DNA of 64,000 nt from an uncultured Lachnospiraceae bacterium (GTDB taxonomy: Bacteria; Bacillota; Clostridia; Lachnospirales; Lachnospiraceae): positions 9,297 to 73,296 of the forward strand of contig CAJUDQ010000012.1 in assembly GCA_910585215.1 (NCBI GenBank), written 5' to 3'. The position numbers and the translations under genes are program-made. This document shows, piece after piece, positions 46,337 to 55,527 of this stretch (position 1 is the stretch's first letter; each line of letters opens with the position of its first letter). The notes below the pieces were generated by a model. The model was not told the DNA's origin, ran no database searches, and saw only the letters and a list, made by a program, of their open reading frames with translations.

Positions 46337-47323
46337 ATGAAACCAAAAAAATATGCATATTGTACCTTTCTTATCGAAAGTGACAGATATCTGCCGGGGA
46401 TTTTAACATTTGCATATGCATTAAAAAAGCAGAAAATAAATGCCGAACTGATTTGTATTGTTACACAAGAAATACCTACAGAATGTATAAAAATTATTTC
46501 TCATTTATATGATTTTGTGTTTTGTGTCAAGCAGACAATCGTTAAAAATCAAAACACCAAAAAACGCAGCGACCGCGAAAAATTATTTGTCAGATTTGCC
46601 ATATTGGATATTATAGAAAAAAAACATATGTCATATGACAAAATTATTATTTGCGATTCTGATATACTTCCATTGCGGAATTTTTCAGAACTCTGCCATT
46701 ATCCTGCACCAAGCGGAATATTAAACGAAAAAAAAGAAAATGTAATTGGTTTTAACGAAAATAATCAGTGGATTTGGTATGACATATATCAAAATATACC
46801 GCCAAAGGCCCACATTCCAAAGGAGGTGACAGACAGAGTAAGGAATGATAAAACAAATCTGGGCGTAAATTCTGCAATTTATGTATTTGAAAAAAATACA
46901 ATCAGTTATCACGAAATTGCAAATGACCTGAAAGACGCAGGAGTTATAAAAATGATATCAGAATTTGCATGGCCGGATATGCAGTATATGACTTCAAAGC
47001 TTTCCGGACAATGGCATAATCTGGATATCAAATATGCCAGTTTTAACAGCTTTCCAAATCTTCACTGTATATTTGGAACACATTATTCAGGAATGAAACC
47101 GTGGGATATTTATAACAGGTCGTGGCTTCATTACTGTAAACACGAAGATTATAAATTATGGATTTGTATTTTTTTAAATATGATAAGGGAATATCCTGTA
47201 TTTAAAACATCAACAAGGCTCAGAAAACTGCAACAGTTTTTGCTCAATTTAGTAAAATCCGAAAAAAATTATGTACTGAATATTCGGGAATATCCCGAAT
47301 TAAAGCATTTGCTTCGTTCCTGA
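46337..47323 (+). CDS. GT8-like glycosyltransferase
   Basis: 328 residues. KYAYCTFLIESDRYLPGILTF matches the start of glycogenin/galactinol-type GT8 enzymes, and the metal-binding DxD motif is in IIICDSDILPL near residue 115. NLGVNSAIYVFEK and the later FGTHYSGMKPWD (with His) complete the pattern. It should transfer a sugar from a nucleotide sugar. No ribosome binding site is visible before the ATG, so it may be leaderless or poorly translated. Acceptor unknown. Confidence 0.82.
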   Translation: MKPKKYAYCTFLIESDRYLPGILTFAYALKKQKINAELICIVTQEIPTECIKIISHLYDFVFCVKQTIVKNQNTKKRSDREKLFVRFAILDIIEKKHMSYDKIIICDSDILPLRNFSELCHYPAPSGILNEKKENVIGFNENNQWIWYDIYQNIPPKAHIPKEVTDRVRNDKTNLGVNSAIYVFEKNTISYHEIANDLKDAGVIKMISEFAWPDMQYMTSKLSGQWHNLDIKYASFNSFPNLHCIFGTHYSGMKPWDIYNRSWLHYCKHEDYKLWICIFLNMIREYPVFKTSTRLRKLQQFLLNLVKSEKNYVLNIREYPELKHLLRS

Positions 47324-47377
47324 CTGACAGAACAAAATAAAATGCCCATGATATTTATGCAAAAAGGAGGAACAGAC

Positions 47378-47437
47378 ATGCAAATAGGACATTTGTTACA
47401 ATCAAGCCACTTTAATACTTTTGCCCATGCAGAATAG
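47378..47437 (+). CDS. Possible 19-residue peptide
   Basis: ATG at 47378 follows AAAAAGGAGG by 7 bases, the best ribosome binding site in this gap, and encodes MQIGHLLQSSHFNTFAHAE, then TAG. No family recognised. It may be a peptide gene or the broken start of a lost gene. Confidence 0.35.
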   Translation: MQIGHLLQSSHFNTFAHAE

Positions 47438-47470
47438 CAGACATATAGTACACTTCTGTATGGGCCCATT

Positions 47471-47548
47471 ATGACGGTTTTCCTTTCAGCCGCCCTTATA
47501 AATACTATAATTCTGCTTATTCTGCACCTTATCACAATGAGAATTTGA
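47471..47548 (+). CDS. Possible 25-residue hydrophobic peptide
   Basis: MTVFLSAALINTIILLIL followed by HLITMRI: one short membrane-spanning stretch. It opens MTVF like the holin-like toxin family, but is shorter and lacks a clear ribosome binding site. Weak call. Confidence 0.25.
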   Translation: MTVFLSAALINTIILLILHLITMRI

Positions 47549-47623
47549 AATTTGCAGTCAGCATCTGATATTTCACATGTAAGTGAAAAAAATTTGTTGA
47601 CCACTTAGATAAGGAGCAGCAAA

Positions 47624-47905
47624 ATGAAATATAAAAATGCAGCAGATATTTTACCGGAAGGATTATTAAAAGAACTTCAGTCTTACATAGATGGAGAAAT
47701 TCTGTATGTGCCAAAAGCTACTCAAAAAATAAAATGGGGTGCCAAAAGTGGTTCAAAGAATTATTATCTGAAACGAAACAGCGAGATTAAACAGCAGTTT
47801 TACGCCGGAAAATCTATGGAAGAGCTGGCAGAGTATTATGGACTTGCTCATAATACTATTCATAAAATCATATACGACAAACAGGAACCTGCTTCAAAGC
47901 AGTAA
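47624..47905 (+). CDS. CD3324-type HTH protein
   Basis: 93 residues. KYKNAADILPEGLLKELQSYIDGE and YVPKA, then EIKQQFYAGKSMEELAEYYGLA with HNTIHKIIY, a Mor-like helix-turn-helix. This is the CD3324 family of small clostridial DNA-binding proteins whose targets are unknown. AAGGAGCAG precedes the ATG. A strong terminator follows. Confidence 0.82.
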   Translation: MKYKNAADILPEGLLKELQSYIDGEILYVPKATQKIKWGAKSGSKNYYLKRNSEIKQQFYAGKSMEELAEYYGLAHNTIHKIIYDKQEPASKQ

Positions 47906-47927
47906 TGATAGTCCTGTAGCAGAAAAT

Positions 47928-47954
47928 GAGCTGTTTTATAACAGCTCGTTTTTT
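47928..47954 (+). terminator. Intrinsic terminator
   Basis: GAGCTGTT, TTAT, AACAGCTC (47928-47947) followed by G and TTTTTT: a textbook terminator for the CD3324-type gene. Confidence 0.9.
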
Positions 47955-47968
47955 CATAGTTTCTTTAC

Positions 47969-47996
47969 TTGTAAAATCCTCCATATTTGCTATAAT
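47969..47996 (+). promoter_or_regulatory. argF promoter
   Basis: TTGTAA (47969-47974), 16 bp, and a perfect TATAAT (47991-47996), about 40 bp before the argF ATG. I see no clear ArgR box. Confidence 0.6.
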
Positions 47997-48036
47997 AGAT
48001 TTTAATGTATTATGATTCAAAGAAAGGAAAAAAATT

Positions 48037-49035
48037 ATGAATTTAAAAGGACGTCATTTTCTGACATTAAAGGACTATACACCGGAGGAAATTCAATATC
48101 TGATTGATTTTTCCGCATATCTGAAAGAGAAAAAAAAGAAAGGTCAGCCAGTAGATGAACTTCGCGGCAAAAATGTTGCTTTGATTTTTGAAAAGACAAG
48201 CACCCGCACTAGATGTTCCTTTGAAGTAGCAGCTCATGACCTTGGTATGGGAACTACTTATCTTGACCCGTCGGGTTCTCAGATAGGAAAAAAAGAAAGT
48301 ATTGCAGATACTGCAAGAGTTCTTGGCAGAATGTATGAAGGAATCGAATATCGCGGATTTGGACAGGAGATTGTGGAAGAACTTGCCAGATATGCCAAAG
48401 TTCCTGTATGGAATGGACTGACAAATGAATATCATCCTACTCAGATGATTGCGGACCTTCTGACAATTCAGGAACATAAGGGAAGTTTAAACGGGCTGAA
48501 TTTTGTATATATGGGTGATGCAAGATACAATATGGGAAATTCTCTTATGATTGCCTGCTCCAAAATGGGACTGAATTTTACTGCCTGTGCTCCAAAAGCA
48601 TATTTTCCAAATGCAGAGCTTGTAAAGGAATGTGAATCCTATGCAAAAGCTTCCGGCAGTACCATCCGCTTAACAGAAGATACCATAGAAGGAACAAAAG
48701 AAGCGGATATTATATATACAGATGTATGGGTGTCCATGGGAGAGCCGGATGAAGTCTGGGCTGAACGAATCAGAGATTTGTCTCCATATCAGGTAAATAA
48801 AAAAATCATGGAAAATGCCAAGCCAGATGCTATTTTTATGCATTGTCTTCCTGCATTTCATGATTTAAAAACAAAAATTGGCGAAGATATTTCCAGAAAA
48901 TTCGGACTGACAGAAATGGAGGTCACGAATGAAGTGTTTGAGTCTGCACAGTCTGTCGTATTTGATGAGGCTGAAAACCGCATGCATTCTATTAAAGCTG
49001 TAATGGCAGCAACCTTGGGAATGGAAATGAACTAG
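48037..49035 (+). CDS. argF: Ornithine carbamoyltransferase
   Basis: 332 residues. It joins ornithine and carbamoyl phosphate to citrulline. The carbamoyl-phosphate loop FEKTSTRTRCSFEVAA, HPTQ in NEYHPTQMIADLL, ornithine-binding SMGEP, and the catalytic MHCLPAFHD are all present. Anabolic (argF) and catabolic (arcB) enzymes cannot be parted by sequence here. No arc or other arg genes lie nearby, and the gene has its own promoter, so argF is the working name. Confidence 0.95.
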   Translation: MNLKGRHFLTLKDYTPEEIQYLIDFSAYLKEKKKKGQPVDELRGKNVALIFEKTSTRTRCSFEVAAHDLGMGTTYLDPSGSQIGKKESIADTARVLGRMYEGIEYRGFGQEIVEELARYAKVPVWNGLTNEYHPTQMIADLLTIQEHKGSLNGLNFVYMGDARYNMGNSLMIACSKMGLNFTACAPKAYFPNAELVKECESYAKASGSTIRLTEDTIEGTKEADIIYTDVWVSMGEPDEVWAERIRDLSPYQVNKKIMENAKPDAIFMHCLPAFHDLKTKIGEDISRKFGLTEMEVTNEVFESAQSVVFDEAENRMHSIKAVMAATLGMEMN

Positions 49036-49063
49036 AAACAGAAAAAATGAACAGAGGGAAATT

Positions 49064-49354
49064 ATGGGAAAAAATTCTTTAAGACGGAATACATGGCAGC
49101 AGCGTGGTAAATTAATCGATACTATTAATTTTATTCTGTGCATCCTGATTCTTATCTCCGGTATAATTCTTATGATAAATGTAAGAAAATATATGTTTAT
49201 GTTTCCTGTTATATTTCTGCTTGCAGCTGTAATGAATGGCTGTCTTGGAGTAAAAAAATATAAAATGGACGAATACGCCGGCTGTATTCTGTTGTTTACT
49301 GCTGCTGTTATTCTGCTTGGATTCAGTGTTTTTTCACTGATTATTATATTATAA
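49064..49354 (+). CDS. Small membrane protein, three TM segments
   Basis: 96 residues. After a basic N-terminus there are hydrophobic stretches near residues 20-38, 45-62 and 74-94. No family recognised. It starts 28 bases after argF, and GAGGGAA precedes the ATG, so it may be read with argF. Confidence 0.7.
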   Translation: MGKNSLRRNTWQQRGKLIDTINFILCILILISGIILMINVRKYMFMFPVIFLLAAVMNGCLGVKKYKMDEYAGCILLFTAAVILLGFSVFSLIIIL

Positions 49355-49414
49355 ATAACTTAACGAATGAACGAATGACATAATACCTATTAACTGCATT
49401 TTTAAGGAAATCCA

Positions 49415-50398
49415 ATGAAAGCAAAAATTCTTGAATTATTAAAAAATACAGACCATTATATTTCCGGTCAAAAGCTTTGTGAACACCTTGGCGTATCACG
49501 GACCGCTGTATGGAAAATCATCAATCAGCTAAAAGAGGAAGGTTATATTATTGACTCCATAAATAATAAAGGCTATAAAATCATATCCTGTCCTGATATT
49601 CTGTCAGAAAGTGAAATAAAATCCTCGCTTTCTTTAATCAATACAGATAAATTAAACAAAATTATTTATTTAGACGAAACAGATTCTACAAATACCCGTG
49701 CCAAGCTGGAGGCAGAACAAGGCGCACCTGACTGGACCCTTGTTATCGCAGGCAGACAGACAGGAGGAAAAGGACGGCGCGGGCGGGGATTTACTTCTCC
49801 TGCCGGTGTTGGAATTTTTATGACACTTATATTAAAACCTGAATTTTTACCAACAAAAGCCTCTATGCTTACTTTGATTTCAGGTATGGCCGTATGTCAG
49901 GGGATTCGTGAAAAAACAAATCTGAAGGCAATGATAAAATGGCCAAATGACATTGTTGTAAATGGAAAAAAAATCTGTGGTATTCTTACAGAAATGAGTT
50001 CGGAAATGGAAGCCATTAATTACATTATTACTGGTATCGGCATTAATGTAAATAATGAACAATTTCCTTCTGATATTGCGGATAAAGCAACTTCCATAAA
50101 ACTGGAAACACAGAAAACATTTCGACGCAGTGATATCATAGCTTCTGTAATAAAACATTTCAGAAATTATTATGATACTTTTTTAAAAACAGTAGATTTG
50201 TCTTTATTAAAAGAGGAATATAATTCTCTTATGATTAATACTGGTAAAAAGGTTTTTGTAGTACAGGGGAATAAAAGCTATGAAGCTGTGGCAAAATCCA
50301 TTGATAATGACGGCGAACTGATAATTGAAAAAGACGGACAGATAAGCAGGGTAATATCCGGTGAAGTTTCCGTGAGAGGAGTATACGGCTATGTATAA
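49415..50398 (+). CDS. birA: Biotin protein ligase/repressor BirA
   Basis: 327 residues. An N-terminal winged helix (SGQKLCEHLGVSRTAVWKIINQLKEEG) makes it a bifunctional repressor. The ligase domain has ETDSTNTRAK, the biotinyl-AMP loop AGRQTGGKGRRGRGFTSP, and IKWPNDIVVNGKKICGIL. The C-terminal SH3-like cap ends at GVYGYV. It attaches biotin to carboxylases and should repress biotin genes. It overlaps the next gene by 8 bases. Confidence 0.96.
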   Translation: MKAKILELLKNTDHYISGQKLCEHLGVSRTAVWKIINQLKEEGYIIDSINNKGYKIISCPDILSESEIKSSLSLINTDKLNKIIYLDETDSTNTRAKLEAEQGAPDWTLVIAGRQTGGKGRRGRGFTSPAGVGIFMTLILKPEFLPTKASMLTLISGMAVCQGIREKTNLKAMIKWPNDIVVNGKKICGILTEMSSEMEAINYIITGIGINVNNEQFPSDIADKATSIKLETQKTFRRSDIIASVIKHFRNYYDTFLKTVDLSLLKEEYNSLMINTGKKVFVVQGNKSYEAVAKSIDNDGELIIEKDGQISRVISGEVSVRGVYGYV

Positions 50399-50765
50399 TG
50401 AAGAAAATGTTACTTTGTGCGGCTCCAGCGCCTATGAAAAAAAATATTATTTTAACGATACTTTTGACCATCTTCCCTCTTCCATTAAAAATGAACTGAA
50501 AATTATGTGTGTATTATTTACAGAGGAAATAAGCTGTATTTTAACGCTTGATTTTGACGAACAGGGAAATCTGAATTTCAATATTCATACAGAAGAAAAT
50601 GACTTTCTTTTTGACGAGATAAGCTGCGGACTGAAAATAAAAGAAATACAGACCAAAAAACGTGATTTGCTTGAAGCACTGGAAATGTATTATAAAATAT
50701 TTGCTCTTGGAGAAACGCCCGATTTTGACCAGACAAAAGAAAATCAACCGGAGGAACAACCATGA
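50391..50765 (+). CDS. DUF6145-like small protein
   Basis: 124 residues, acidic and soluble, with SAYEKKYYFNDTFDHLPSS and VLFTEEISCILTLDF. I recall this pattern as DUF6145 of Lachnospiraceae, but the call is from memory. Overlaps birA by 8 bases and dusB by 4, so it is translated as part of one operon. Confidence 0.7.
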   Translation: MYNEENVTLCGSSAYEKKYYFNDTFDHLPSSIKNELKIMCVLFTEEISCILTLDFDEQGNLNFNIHTEENDFLFDEISCGLKIKEIQTKKRDLLEALEMYYKIFALGETPDFDQTKENQPEEQP

Positions 50766-51724
50766 AAACCCTGAAAATCGGAACTGTTTCCATAGCTGGA
50801 CCTCTTGTGCTCGGACCGATGGCTGGTGTAACTGATACTGTATACAGACAGCTCTGCAAGGAACAGGGCTGCCATCTTCTTTATACGGAAATGGTCAGTG
50901 CAAAAGCGATTTTATATAAAAACAAAAATACACAGCCGCTTCTTTCCGCTTCCGATATGGAACAGCCGCTTGCACTTCAGCTTTTTGGAAGTGAACCCGA
51001 TATTATGGCGGAAATTGCTTCTCAGATAGAAAACGGACCATATGACATTATTGATGTAAACATGGGGTGTCCGGTTCCAAAAATCGTTCATAACAATGAG
51101 GGCTCTGCACTGATGAAAAATCCTCATCTGGTGGGAGAAATCATTGGTGCCATGACAAAAAAATGCAAAAAGCCGGTCACTCTGAAAATCAGAAAAGGCT
51201 TTTCTGAAGATACTGTCAATGCAGTAGAAATCGCCAAAATCGCAGAGGCAAACGGAGCTGCTGCCATAGCAGTTCACGGGCGTACCAGAGAACAATATTA
51301 CTCGGGAAAAGCAGACTGGACCATAATTAAAGCGGTAAAAAACGCTGTCAAAATTCCTGTGATTGGAAATGGAGATATTACAGGACCGGAAAATGCAAAG
51401 CAAATGCTAGACCAGACCGGATGCGATGCTATTATGATTGGACGGGCAGCAAGAGGAAATCCGTGGATTTTTCGCCGCATTGGCTGTTATCTGGAAACCG
51501 GAAAGCTCCTTCCTGCTCCTTCTGTCTCTGAAGTAACCGATATGATTTTAAGGCACACCAAAATGTTAATTGATTTTAAGGGTGAATATACAGGTCTTCG
51601 CGAAATGAGAACTCATATTTGTTTTTACGTGGCAGGCATGAGACATGCAAATGATATTCGGCGTAAAATTAATACCATTGAAAGCTATCAGGAACTGGAA
51701 GACCTTTTCAGAGAAGTACCATAG
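50762..51724 (+). CDS. dusB: tRNA-dihydrouridine synthase DusB
   Basis: 320 residues with all usual Dus positions: LGPMAGVTDTVYR, DVNMGCPVPK (catalytic Cys and Lys), IAVHGRTREQYYSGKADW, VIGNGDI, and GRAARGNPWIF. FMN-dependent reduction of tRNA uridines. Its ATG overlaps the upstream gene. Compare the altered paralogue at 15421-16368. Confidence 0.95.
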   Translation: MKTLKIGTVSIAGPLVLGPMAGVTDTVYRQLCKEQGCHLLYTEMVSAKAILYKNKNTQPLLSASDMEQPLALQLFGSEPDIMAEIASQIENGPYDIIDVNMGCPVPKIVHNNEGSALMKNPHLVGEIIGAMTKKCKKPVTLKIRKGFSEDTVNAVEIAKIAEANGAAAIAVHGRTREQYYSGKADWTIIKAVKNAVKIPVIGNGDITGPENAKQMLDQTGCDAIMIGRAARGNPWIFRRIGCYLETGKLLPAPSVSEVTDMILRHTKMLIDFKGEYTGLREMRTHICFYVAGMRHANDIRRKINTIESYQELEDLFREVP

Positions 51725-51791
51725 AAAACTGCAGAATATATGCAACATATTTTCTGCTTTGTAAAATCAAACGAAAGGTGATGAATTTATT

Positions 51792-52373
51792 ATGATTTCA
51801 AACGGCTATAATATGATAAAATGGGGAATCTTAATCAGCATTATTCATATTTATCTCTTTGGAAGCTTTGAAATACTTCCTGCATTTATTGGATATTTTC
51901 TGATTATGAGAGGTGTGCATATGATTTGCGATGAAACACAGCTTGATTATATGCAGGGCTTGAAAAAGGAAAGTATCCGGCTTTTTATTTTTTCCTGCGC
52001 ATACTGGATTGCGGGAATCTTTTTAGGCTATCAGCTTGCACTGGAAAAAATGATTCTGGTTCTTTTTTATTTATTTGATGTACTTTTTTTTGGAAATCTT
52101 TTAAATAAAACAATTAAATATTTAAAAGAAAAAATGAGACTTGATGAGGCGGATAAATTAAGAAAAAACAGAATGACGTTTGTAAAAGCGTATATGGGAC
52201 TGATTATTTTTTATTGTATTACAATGGTGCCAAATCTTTTGCACTTTTTAAATATCGGGTCAGATTCGTTGATTAATATGCTCTCAACAGTGTTGCAGTA
52301 TATTTTTATTTCACTTATGCTGGTAATAAAGCTGTTGTTGTCGGCGATAATTCAAAAGTACAGTATACGATAG
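51792..52373 (+). CDS. Polytopic membrane protein of unknown function
   Basis: 193 residues with about five hydrophobic segments (near 9-37, 64-82, 85-105, 135-152 and 165-186). The charged stretch KEKMRLDEADKLRKNR lies in the middle. No family recognised. It follows dusB by 67 bases. Confidence 0.7.
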   Translation: MISNGYNMIKWGILISIIHIYLFGSFEILPAFIGYFLIMRGVHMICDETQLDYMQGLKKESIRLFIFSCAYWIAGIFLGYQLALEKMILVLFYLFDVLFFGNLLNKTIKYLKEKMRLDEADKLRKNRMTFVKAYMGLIIFYCITMVPNLLHFLNIGSDSLINMLSTVLQYIFISLMLVIKLLLSAIIQKYSIR

Positions 52374-52412
52374 TTTTTAAAGAATAAAGCAAAAAATGCA
52401 AAAGCGATGCAA

Positions 52413-52447
52413 AGAGAAGAGCATCCTTTTTCGTGAGGCTCTTCTCT
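52413..52447. terminator. Bidirectional terminator-like hairpin
   Basis: AGAGAAGAGC and GCTCTTCTCT pair perfectly around a 15-base loop, between the convergent membrane-protein and sigF genes. T-rich runs are not immediately adjacent on either side. Confidence 0.5.
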
Positions 52448-52529
52448 TCTGCTGAATTTTATCATAGTTAAAATAAATGACTAGACATAATCTATAAAAT
52501 CGATATCAAAAAGAAAACACGATTTAATT

Positions 52530-53240
52530 TCATACTCTCCCCCTCATCTTCATCAATATTTTTTTCTCCATTCTGCTTACCTGCACCTGCGAAATATTTA
52601 ATATCTTTGCTACCTGCATCTGCGTCATCTCCCGAAAATATCGCAGCTCAATTAACTTTTTCTCCTCCTCCCCCAGTTCTTCAAGTAATTGCTTTAACAG
52701 CATATGATTTAGCATTTTTTCATTCTCATCCTTTTCCTCGGGTAATTTATCCACTAGAAAAATTTCATTCCCATCATTTTGATATACAGATTTATAAATC
52801 GATTCTACTTCTACATTTGCTTCCATTGCCATTACAATATCTTCTGTAGACAGTTCTGTCGCTGTAGCAATTTCATCAATGGTAGCTTCTCTTCCATATT
52901 CCTGTGATAATTTTTCTGATGCAAGTTTAATTTTCCAGCCGTTTTCCTTTAAGGAACGGGATACCTTTACCATTCCGTCGTCTCTCAAAAAACGTTTTAT
53001 TTCTCCTGAAATCAGGCTGACTGCATAGGTGGAAAATTTGACATCATAAGATAAATCGAATTTATCAATCGCTTTTAAAATACCTATACAACCAATCTGA
53101 AATAAATCCTCCAGCTCGCACCCTCTGCCCTTAAATCTTCGGACAATGCTCCACACCAGCCCGACATTTTCACTTACAATTCTGTCCCTTGCTTCTTTAT
53201 CCCCTTCGTGAGCTTTTTTGATAAGCTCTAAAGTTTCCAT
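52530..53240 (-). CDS. sigF: Sporulation sigma factor SigF
   Basis: 236 residues. Sigma-70 regions are clear: LVWSIVRRFKGRGCELEDLFQIGCIGILKAIDKFD (region 2), the region 3 helix, and the C-terminal HTH FREMTQMQVAKILNISQVQVSRMEKK (region 4). Third gene of the spoIIA operon. It is active only in the forespore after release from SpoIIAB. It shows that the organism can form, or descended from a former of, endospores. Confidence 0.97.
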   Translation of the reverse strand: METLELIKKAHEGDKEARDRIVSENVGLVWSIVRRFKGRGCELEDLFQIGCIGILKAIDKFDLSYDVKFSTYAVSLISGEIKRFLRDDGMVKVSRSLKENGWKIKLASEKLSQEYGREATIDEIATATELSTEDIVMAMEANVEVESIYKSVYQNDGNEIFLVDKLPEEKDENEKMLNHMLLKQLLEELGEEEKKLIELRYFREMTQMQVAKILNISQVQVSRMEKKILMKMRGRV

Positions 53241-53256
53241 TCTTTATCCCATTCCC

Positions 53257-53682
53257 TTACCTTTCTATAATGGTTTTTTTCATAATTACAGTAGTTCCCT
53301 TTCCGAGTTCAGATTGTACCTCCAAATCATCCATAAATGCTTCCATAAACATAAATCCCATACCTGCCCTCTCCTCATCGGGCTTTGTAGTATACAGAGG
53401 TTCCATTGCCTTATTGATGTCCTCAATACCGACCCCTGTATCCTTTACTACTATAATAATAGTACGGTCCTCAATTTCCGCATCCAGATAAACGGTTCCT
53501 TCACCGCCGTCGTATCCATGAACAACAGCGTTTGTCACCGCCTCGGAAACGGCGGTTTTAATATCTGATATCTCTTCCATAATCGGGTTCAGCTGCGTGG
53601 CAAAAGCTGCAGCCGTTACCCTTGCAAATCTTTCATTTTCTGATTTACTGTCAAATTCCAAATGCATTTTATTCTTATACAT
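53257..53682 (-). CDS. spoIIAB: Anti-sigma F factor SpoIIAB
   Basis: 141 residues, a GHKL-type serine kinase. N box EAVTNAVVHGY, G1 VVKDTGVGIEDI, and G2 ERAGMGFMFMEAFMD are all present. It binds sigma F and phosphorylates SpoIIAA. It lies between spoIIAA and sigF, the invariant order. Confidence 0.97.
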   Translation of the reverse strand: MYKNKMHLEFDSKSENERFARVTAAAFATQLNPIMEEISDIKTAVSEAVTNAVVHGYDGGEGTVYLDAEIEDRTIIIVVKDTGVGIEDINKAMEPLYTTKPDEERAGMGFMFMEAFMDDLEVQSELGKGTTVIMKKTIIER

Positions 53683-53702
53683 AGCGATTCCTTCCTGCCC
53701 CC

Positions 53703-54017
53703 TTAATCTTCCTTTTCCACCAGTTTATGTAACCCTGAAATCAAAAAAATTCTCTCAATTTCTCTGTTCATATTTCTTACAAATACTTTTCCGCCTATAC
53801 TGTCCATAATCTTCTGTCTTCCCATAATAACACCTATACCGGAGCTGTCCATAAAGCCTGTTCTCGAAAAATCAAAAATAATCCGTTTTATGCCTCCTCT
53901 TATCACAGATGCATCTGTTTTTTCTCTGATATTCTGCGCATTATGGTGGTCCAGTTCTTTTCCAAGCCCTACCACAAGCGTCTCTTCCTCCATGTAATAA
54001 CTGATTTCCTCAGCCAT
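53703..54017 (-). CDS. spoIIAA: Anti-anti-sigma factor SpoIIAA
   Basis: 104 residues, STAS fold. FSRTGFMDSSGIGVIMGR carries the phosphorylated Ser in the DSSG motif near residue 58. The leader has AGGAAATT upstream, close to the -35 element of sigma-H promoters, but a matching -10 is not clear. GGAGG precedes the ATG. First gene of the sigma-F operon. Confidence 0.96.
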   Translation of the reverse strand: MAEEISYYMEEETLVVGLGKELDHHNAQNIREKTDASVIRGGIKRIIFDFSRTGFMDSSGIGVIMGRQKIMDSIGGKVFVRNMNREIERIFLISGLHKLVEKED

Positions 54018-54082
54018 GATTTTCTGTCCTCCTTTTTATTACTTATACAAAGTAATTTCCTAAGTTCCTAATAAAATAAGAA

Positions 54083-54121
54083 AAAGAAAAGAATGCAGTA
54101 TTCTACCACATTCTTTTCTTT
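54083..54121 (-). terminator. Terminator of the TPR/zinc-ribbon gene
   Basis: A perfect 13-bp inverted repeat (CATTCTTTTCTTT and its complement) with a 13-base loop, continuing on the minus strand into TTCTTATTTTATT, 5 bp past the stop. Confidence 0.75.
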
Positions 54122-54126
54122 CGTAT

Positions 54127-55527
54127 CTATTGTCCAAGCCATCCCTGTGACCAGCCTGCATAATTGCTGCCCGGTGAAAGCTCTATGACCTTTTCAAAAT
54201 ATTTTCTCGCATTTTCATCGATTGCCTGTCCATTTAGCTGATAATAACATTTTCCAATATTATACAGACATCCGATATCATTTGGATTCATTTTTTCTCC
54301 CAGAAGCAGCTCTGTAAGCGCTTCCTGCCACTGACTGCGGTTTGCAAGCTGAGAGCCCTGATTAATATGGGCAGTGGCGGCCTCAGGATAGGTTCTGGCA
54401 GTCAATGCATTGTACAAATTAACCGCCTGTGTCTCCATTCCTTCCGGTAAAGTAATGGTGGTAAGCTTGTCCGCACATCCCTTCACATCATTATTGACAA
54501 ACAGAGTAACAGCCTCCAAAAGTTCATTGTATGCTGCGGAGTTATCCGTTTTTCCCTGCTCCTGTGCAAGCTGTTCCGACAGGCTCTGTTTTTCTGCATT
54601 TAATGCCTCTATCTGTACTTCCAAATCGCTGATTGTAATATTAGACTTGGATATTTCATCCATATAGGACTGCACATCCTTGGACCCTTCTGATTTGGCA
54701 TCTTTTATTTTTGCAGGTGTTACAAGGAAAAATACCATGGCGGCTCCGATAACCATTCCAATTACAACATAAATAAAAGTAAAAAAACCATAGTTAATTT
54801 CCTTATAGGTGGATTTTGGAATAATTACATCATTTCCGCTTAAGCCCTCGGGCTCCTTCTTTTTCTTCTTTTTTTCCTTTGCCTGCTCTTTTTTTAATTC
54901 CTTTTCTGTAACCCCTGTAACCTCATTGATTTCATTCAGATATCGGGTACTTAATGTACTGCCTCTGTCAATAGTGAGAGATTTTTTAAGCACCCGCTTT
55001 GCTTTTTCATATTCCTGTTCATGAATATATAAAAGTCCAAGAAGCTGATATGCCTTTACAAATTTTTCGTTTGTGTTTATTACCTTTTTTAACTGAATAA
55101 TCGCCACATCTTTTTTATCCTCGGCAGCATGCCGCAGGCATATATTATATTTTCTGACAGACTGATTGAGTACCTGCAACTTGTTCTGATTTGACTGCAC
55201 CTTTTTAATAAAATAATCCGCAATATTATTTTCCGGTTCAAAATTTTTGCTTAACACCCACTCCCGAAGAGCTATTACTACCTCGCCCATCTCATAATAT
55301 ACAAGCCCTAAAAGATTTCTTGCCTGAATATTTTTTTTATACAGCGCAAGGCTCTGCTTCAACAATTCTGTCGCCCCTGACAAATCTCTTACTCTGGCTT
55401 TCTGAAGACCCATGTTATAAAAAGTGTTTGACATTGTGATAATCTTTTTATAAACGCCGACCTGCGCACCACAGTTGCTGCAGATATCCAGCGAGGATAA
55501 TTCACTACCGCATTTATAACATTCCAT
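54127..55527 (-). CDS. Zinc-ribbon and TPR membrane protein
   Basis: 466 residues. An N-terminal zinc ribbon (MECYKCGSEL and CSNCGAQVG) is followed by TPR pairs to about residue 200, a charged Lys/Glu stretch (KEKKKKKKEPEG), one TM segment (about 250-272), a coiled coil (about 285-325), and a C-terminal TPR block (LLGEKMNPNDIGCLYNIGKCYY). So TPRs lie on both sides of the membrane. Its start overlaps the small gene upstream by 14 bases. Common in Lachnospiraceae; function unknown. Confidence 0.82.
   Translation of the reverse strand: MECYKCGSELSSLDICSNCGAQVGVYKKIITMSNTFYNMGLQKARVRDLSGATELLKQSLALYKKNIQARNLLGLVYYEMGEVVIALREWVLSKNFEPENNIADYFIKKVQSNQNKLQVLNQSVRKYNICLRHAAEDKKDVAIIQLKKVINTNEKFVKAYQLLGLLYIHEQEYEKAKRVLKKSLTIDRGSTLSTRYLNEINEVTGVTEKELKKEQAKEKKKKKKEPEGLSGNDVIIPKSTYKEINYGFFTFIYVVIGMVIGAAMVFFLVTPAKIKDAKSEGSKDVQSYMDEISKSNITISDLEVQIEALNAEKQSLSEQLAQEQGKTDNSAAYNELLEAVTLFVNNDVKGCADKLTTITLPEGMETQAVNLYNALTARTYPEAATAHINQGSQLANRSQWQEALTELLLGEKMNPNDIGCLYNIGKCYYQLNGQAIDENARKYFEKVIELSPGSNYAGWSQGWLGQ

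Noticed and set aside
47269..47604. 111-codon minus-strand frame over the end of the GT8 gene
   Set aside because: No ribosome site, overlaps a clear coding end, no recognisable family.
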